The position numbers were made by a program, and so were the translations under genes. Source: Acidobacteriota bacterium (GTDB lineage: Bacteria; Acidobacteriota; UBA4820; DSQY01). From it: DNA of 13,529 nt. Below, one piece after another: positions 11,462 to 13,529 of this stretch (the stretch's first letter is position 1; each line of letters starts with the position of its first letter). The notes under the pieces are model-generated. The model did no database searches. It worked only from the letters and a program-made list of their open reading frames with translations, and was not told the origin of the DNA. The stretch spans positions 1-13,529 of the forward strand of contig JAKAIJ010000045.1 of assembly GCA_021814355.1 (NCBI GenBank), read 5' to 3'.

Positions 11462-13529
11462 CTACCAGGTCCAGTTGCCGGCGAGGAGGGCCTCGGCCGC
11501 GTCGCGGTCCACCGCCTTGGAGAAGTAGAACCCCTGGGCGAACTCGCAGCCGAGGGCGCGGATGCGGGCGAGCTGCTCGGGGGTCTCCACCCCCTCCGCC
11601 ACCACGTCCATCTTGAGGTTGTGGGCCATGGTGACGATGGAGCGCACGATCTCCAGGCTCTCCTCATCCAGGTTGATCTTCGCCACGAAGGAGTGGTCCA
11701 CCTTCACCGTGTCAATGGGGTACCGCCGCAGGTAGCTCATGGAGGAGTAGCCCGTGCCGAAGTCGTCAATGGCCAGCCGGATGTTCTGGGTCTTCATCTG
11801 GAGGAGCATGTCGTAGGCGTACTGGGCGTGCTCCATGATGACGCTCTCGGTGATCTCGATCTTGAGGGTGCGTCCGTCAATGCCGAACTCGCGCAGCGCG
11901 AGGTCAATCTGCATGATGAGCTCGGGCTGGAACATCTGGACCCCCGAGAGGTTCACGCTCATCATCAGGGGCGGCGAAGCGGGGAACTTTCCCTGCCAGG
12001 TCCGGAGCTGGCGGCACGCCTCGCGGAGGATGCGTTGGCCCATCGGGATGATGAGCCCGGTCTCCTCGGCGAGGGGGATGAACTTGGCGGGGGGGATGAA
12101 CCCCTTGGTCGGGTGGGGCCAGCGCAGGAGCGCCTCGAACCCTGCGATGCGCCCCGTCCGCATGGAGACGATGGGCTGGTAGTAGAGCTGGAAATCGCCG
12201 TGCTCGCTGGCCCGCCGCAGGTCGGTCTCGAGCTCGAGCAGGGAGAGGGCGCTCTCGTGCATGGCCCGGTCGAAGACGGCGAACCGGGCCTTCCCGAGGC
12301 TCTTGGCGCGGTACATGGCGGTGTCCGCATCGCGCAGCATGTCGTCGGGCCGCTCGTACCCGAGGGCGCTGAGCGAGATGCCGATGCTGGCCGTGCTGTA
12401 GACCTCGCGGCCCTCCACCTCAAAAGGCGCCTGGAGGGCCTTCTGTACGCGGTTCGCGAAGTGCATGGCGTCCCCCGCGTCGCGAATCTCGTCCAGGAGG
12501 ATGACGAACTCGTCCCCACCGAGCCGCGCCACGGTGTCCGCCGGGCGGATCGAGGCCGAGAGCCGCTTGGCCATCTCCACCAGGAGCTTGTCGCCGATGG
12601 CGTGGCCGAGGCTGTCGTTGACGATCTTGAACCGGTCCAGGTCCAGGAAGAGAACGCCGAACTGCTGCTCGGGGTTCCGGCGGCCCCGGGCGATGGCCTG
12701 CCCGAGCCGGTCCATGAAGAGGGCCCGGTTGGGCAGATCGGTCAGAGCGTCGTGGAGGGCGTCGTGGAGGAGCTGGGCCTCGCTCTCCTTGCGCGCGCTG
12801 ATGTCGGTCTGGGAGCCCGCGATCCGGTAGGGTCTCCCCCGGCTGTCCCGCACCGCCATGCCACGGGCGAGCATCCAGCGCCACTGGCCGTCGCGGTGGC
12901 GGATGCGATACTCTGCCTCGAAGTGGGGGGCGGTGGCGTCCAGGTGCCCCTTGAGTTTCTCATGGAACTCCGGCAGGTCCTCGGGGTGGATGCGAGAAGT
13001 CCACTCGTCGGGCCCGGAGCCCATCTCCAGGGGGGCGAACCCAAGCATGTCCTTCCACCGGGGCGAGTAGTAGACCTCGTCCTCCCGCAGGTCCCAGTCC
13101 CAGAGACCGTCGTTGGCCCCCTGGGCCGAGAGCGCGTAGCGCTCCTCGCTCCGGCGGAGGTCCTCTTGAACCCGGAGGCTGTCGGTGACGTTCCGGCCCG
13201 TGGAGACGAAGTGGGTCACGTTTCCCTCAGAGTCGAGGAGAGGAGTGATGGTCTTGTCCTCGAAGTAGAGGCCGCCGTCCTTCGTCCGGTTGACCACCAT
13301 CCCCTTGTAGGTCTCGCCCGCCAGGATGGTCTCCCACATGTGGCGGTAGAAGGCCCGGTCGTGCTCGCCCGACTTCAGAAAGCGGGGGTTCTGGCCGACG
13401 GCCTCCCCGCGGTCGTATCCCGAGACCCGCTCGAAGGCCCGGTTCACGTACTCGATGGTGCCGTCGCGGTCGGTGATGAGGACGGTGTAGTCGGCCTGCT
13501 CCACGGCACTGGTGAGCCGCTGGAGGACC
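11462..13529 (-). CDS. PAS-PAS-GGDEF-EAL cyclic-di-GMP signalling protein (N-terminus outside window)
   Basis: 688 residues are visible, reading in from the right edge. The frame is open past the GTG at 13504 through LQRLTSA, a usual run-in to a PAS domain, so the true start lies outside. Order: PAS 1 (about 5-125, with YVNRAFERVSGY), PAS 2 (about 130-250, with GLWDWDLREDEVYYSPRW), GGDEF (about 260-420) and EAL (about 430-685). Diguanylate cyclase signatures are intact: LTDLPNR, GGDEF at 337-341 and an RPAD inhibitory site (328-331) exactly five residues before it. The phosphodiesterase motifs are intact too: EAL at 465-467, SVNLSGVQ, EITES, DDFGTGYS from D588, KVDHSF, AEGVE and QGFYFSKA. Both c-di-GMP synthesis and breakdown are therefore possible, with PAS sensing presumably deciding. 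No transmembrane segment is visible in this part. It lies upstream of uvrB, 132 bases apart. The domain calls are firm; ligand and net activity are unknown. Confidence 0.95.
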   Translation of the reverse strand, partial: VLQRLTSAVEQADYTVLITDRDGTIEYVNRAFERVSGYDRGEAVGQNPRFLKSGEHDRAFYRHMWETILAGETYKGMVVNRTKDGGLYFEDKTITPLLDSEGNVTHFVSTGRNVTDSLRVQEDLRRSEERYALSAQGANDGLWDWDLREDEVYYSPRWKDMLGFAPLEMGSGPDEWTSRIHPEDLPEFHEKLKGHLDATAPHFEAEYRIRHRDGQWRWMLARGMAVRDSRGRPYRIAGSQTDISARKESEAQLLHDALHDALTDLPNRALFMDRLGQAIARGRRNPEQQFGVLFLDLDRFKIVNDSLGHAIGDKLLVEMAKRLSASIRPADTVARLGGDEFVILLDEIRDAGDAMHFANRVQKALQAPFEVEGREVYSTASIGISLSALGYERPDDMLRDADTAMYRAKSLGKARFAVFDRAMHESALSLLELETDLRRASEHGDFQLYYQPIVSMRTGRIAGFEALLRWPHPTKGFIPPAKFIPLAEETGLIIPMGQRILREACRQLRTWQGKFPASPPLMMSVNLSGVQMFQPELIMQIDLALREFGIDGRTLKIEITESVIMEHAQYAYDMLLQMKTQNIRLAIDDFGTGYSSMSYLRRYPIDTVKVDHSFVAKINLDEESLEIVRSIVTMAHNLKMDVVAEGVETPEQLARIRALGCEFAQGFYFSKAVDRDAAEALLAGNWTW

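Noticed and set aside
13502..13504. GTG as the start of the PAS-GGDEF-EAL gene
   Set aside because: The frame stays open to the window edge and the upstream residues (LQRLTSA) look like the normal lead-in to a PAS domain, so this is an internal valine.
1..13529. CRISPR arrays, tandem repeats, insertion sequences, attachment sites, toxin-antitoxin or phage-defence genes
   Set aside because: Reading both strands showed no repeated spacer structure, transposase, integrase, nuclease or short toxin-antitoxin pair; all sizeable frames are accounted for by the listed genes or their shadows.

Overview
The window is GC-rich chromosomal DNA from a Gram-negative bacterium that has type IVa pili. The strong G/C third-position bias, a fimU-pilV-pilW-pilX-pilY1 minor-pilin cluster behind a near-consensus sigma-54 promoter, a short (type I) QueF and a PAS-PAS-GGDEF-EAL protein fit a deltaproteobacterial lineage in the broad sense (Desulfobacterota/Desulfuromonadota/Myxococcota-like). 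That placement is inferred from gene content and style, not from a phylogenetic marker. Every recognisable gene looks intact. There are no tRNA or rRNA genes, insertion sequences, CRISPR arrays or phage genes, and the longest gene-free gap is 190 bases.

Layout, plus strand: (1) 40-2002 holds four small housekeeping-type genes: a seven-helix membrane protein resembling a free-standing sensor input domain, a CPYC glutaredoxin, the queuosine-pathway reductase QueF, and an O6-alkylguanine-DNA alkyltransferase that overlaps queF by 8 bases. (2) A hairpin (2024-2042) and a sigma-54-type promoter (2066-2080) separate these from the pilus operon. (3) 2104-8415 encodes four minor pilins, FimU/FimT, PilV, PilW and PilX, packed with overlaps or gaps of about 20 bases or less, then the large pilus tip protein PilY1. 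A textbook intrinsic terminator (8443-8468) closes the operon.

Layout, minus strand: reading inward from the right edge are a PAS-PAS-GGDEF-EAL cyclic-di-GMP protein (its N-terminus lies beyond the window), uvrB, and a small protein combining an MJ0042-type zinc ribbon, a GYF_2-like module and a cysteine-rich B-box-like segment. uvrB and the zinc protein each have a plausible sigma-70 promoter. The two blocks converge at 8416-8526, which holds the pilY1 terminator and a second nested inverted repeat.

How it works together: the minor pilins and PilY1 are expected to form the priming and tip complex of a type IVa pilus. The major pilin, the assembly ATPases and a pilE homologue are not here. 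The c-di-GMP enzyme keeps the catalytic motifs of both domains and the RxxD inhibitory site, and c-di-GMP commonly controls such pili, but no direct link is visible. ogt and uvrB are DNA-repair genes on opposite strands. I found no convincing undescribed multigene system. The most informative observations are the sigma-54 promoter, which also fixes the fimU start, the unusual cysteine-rich PilY1 VWA-like region, the orphan seven-helix module and the zinc ribbon-GYF-B-box protein with a structured leader.
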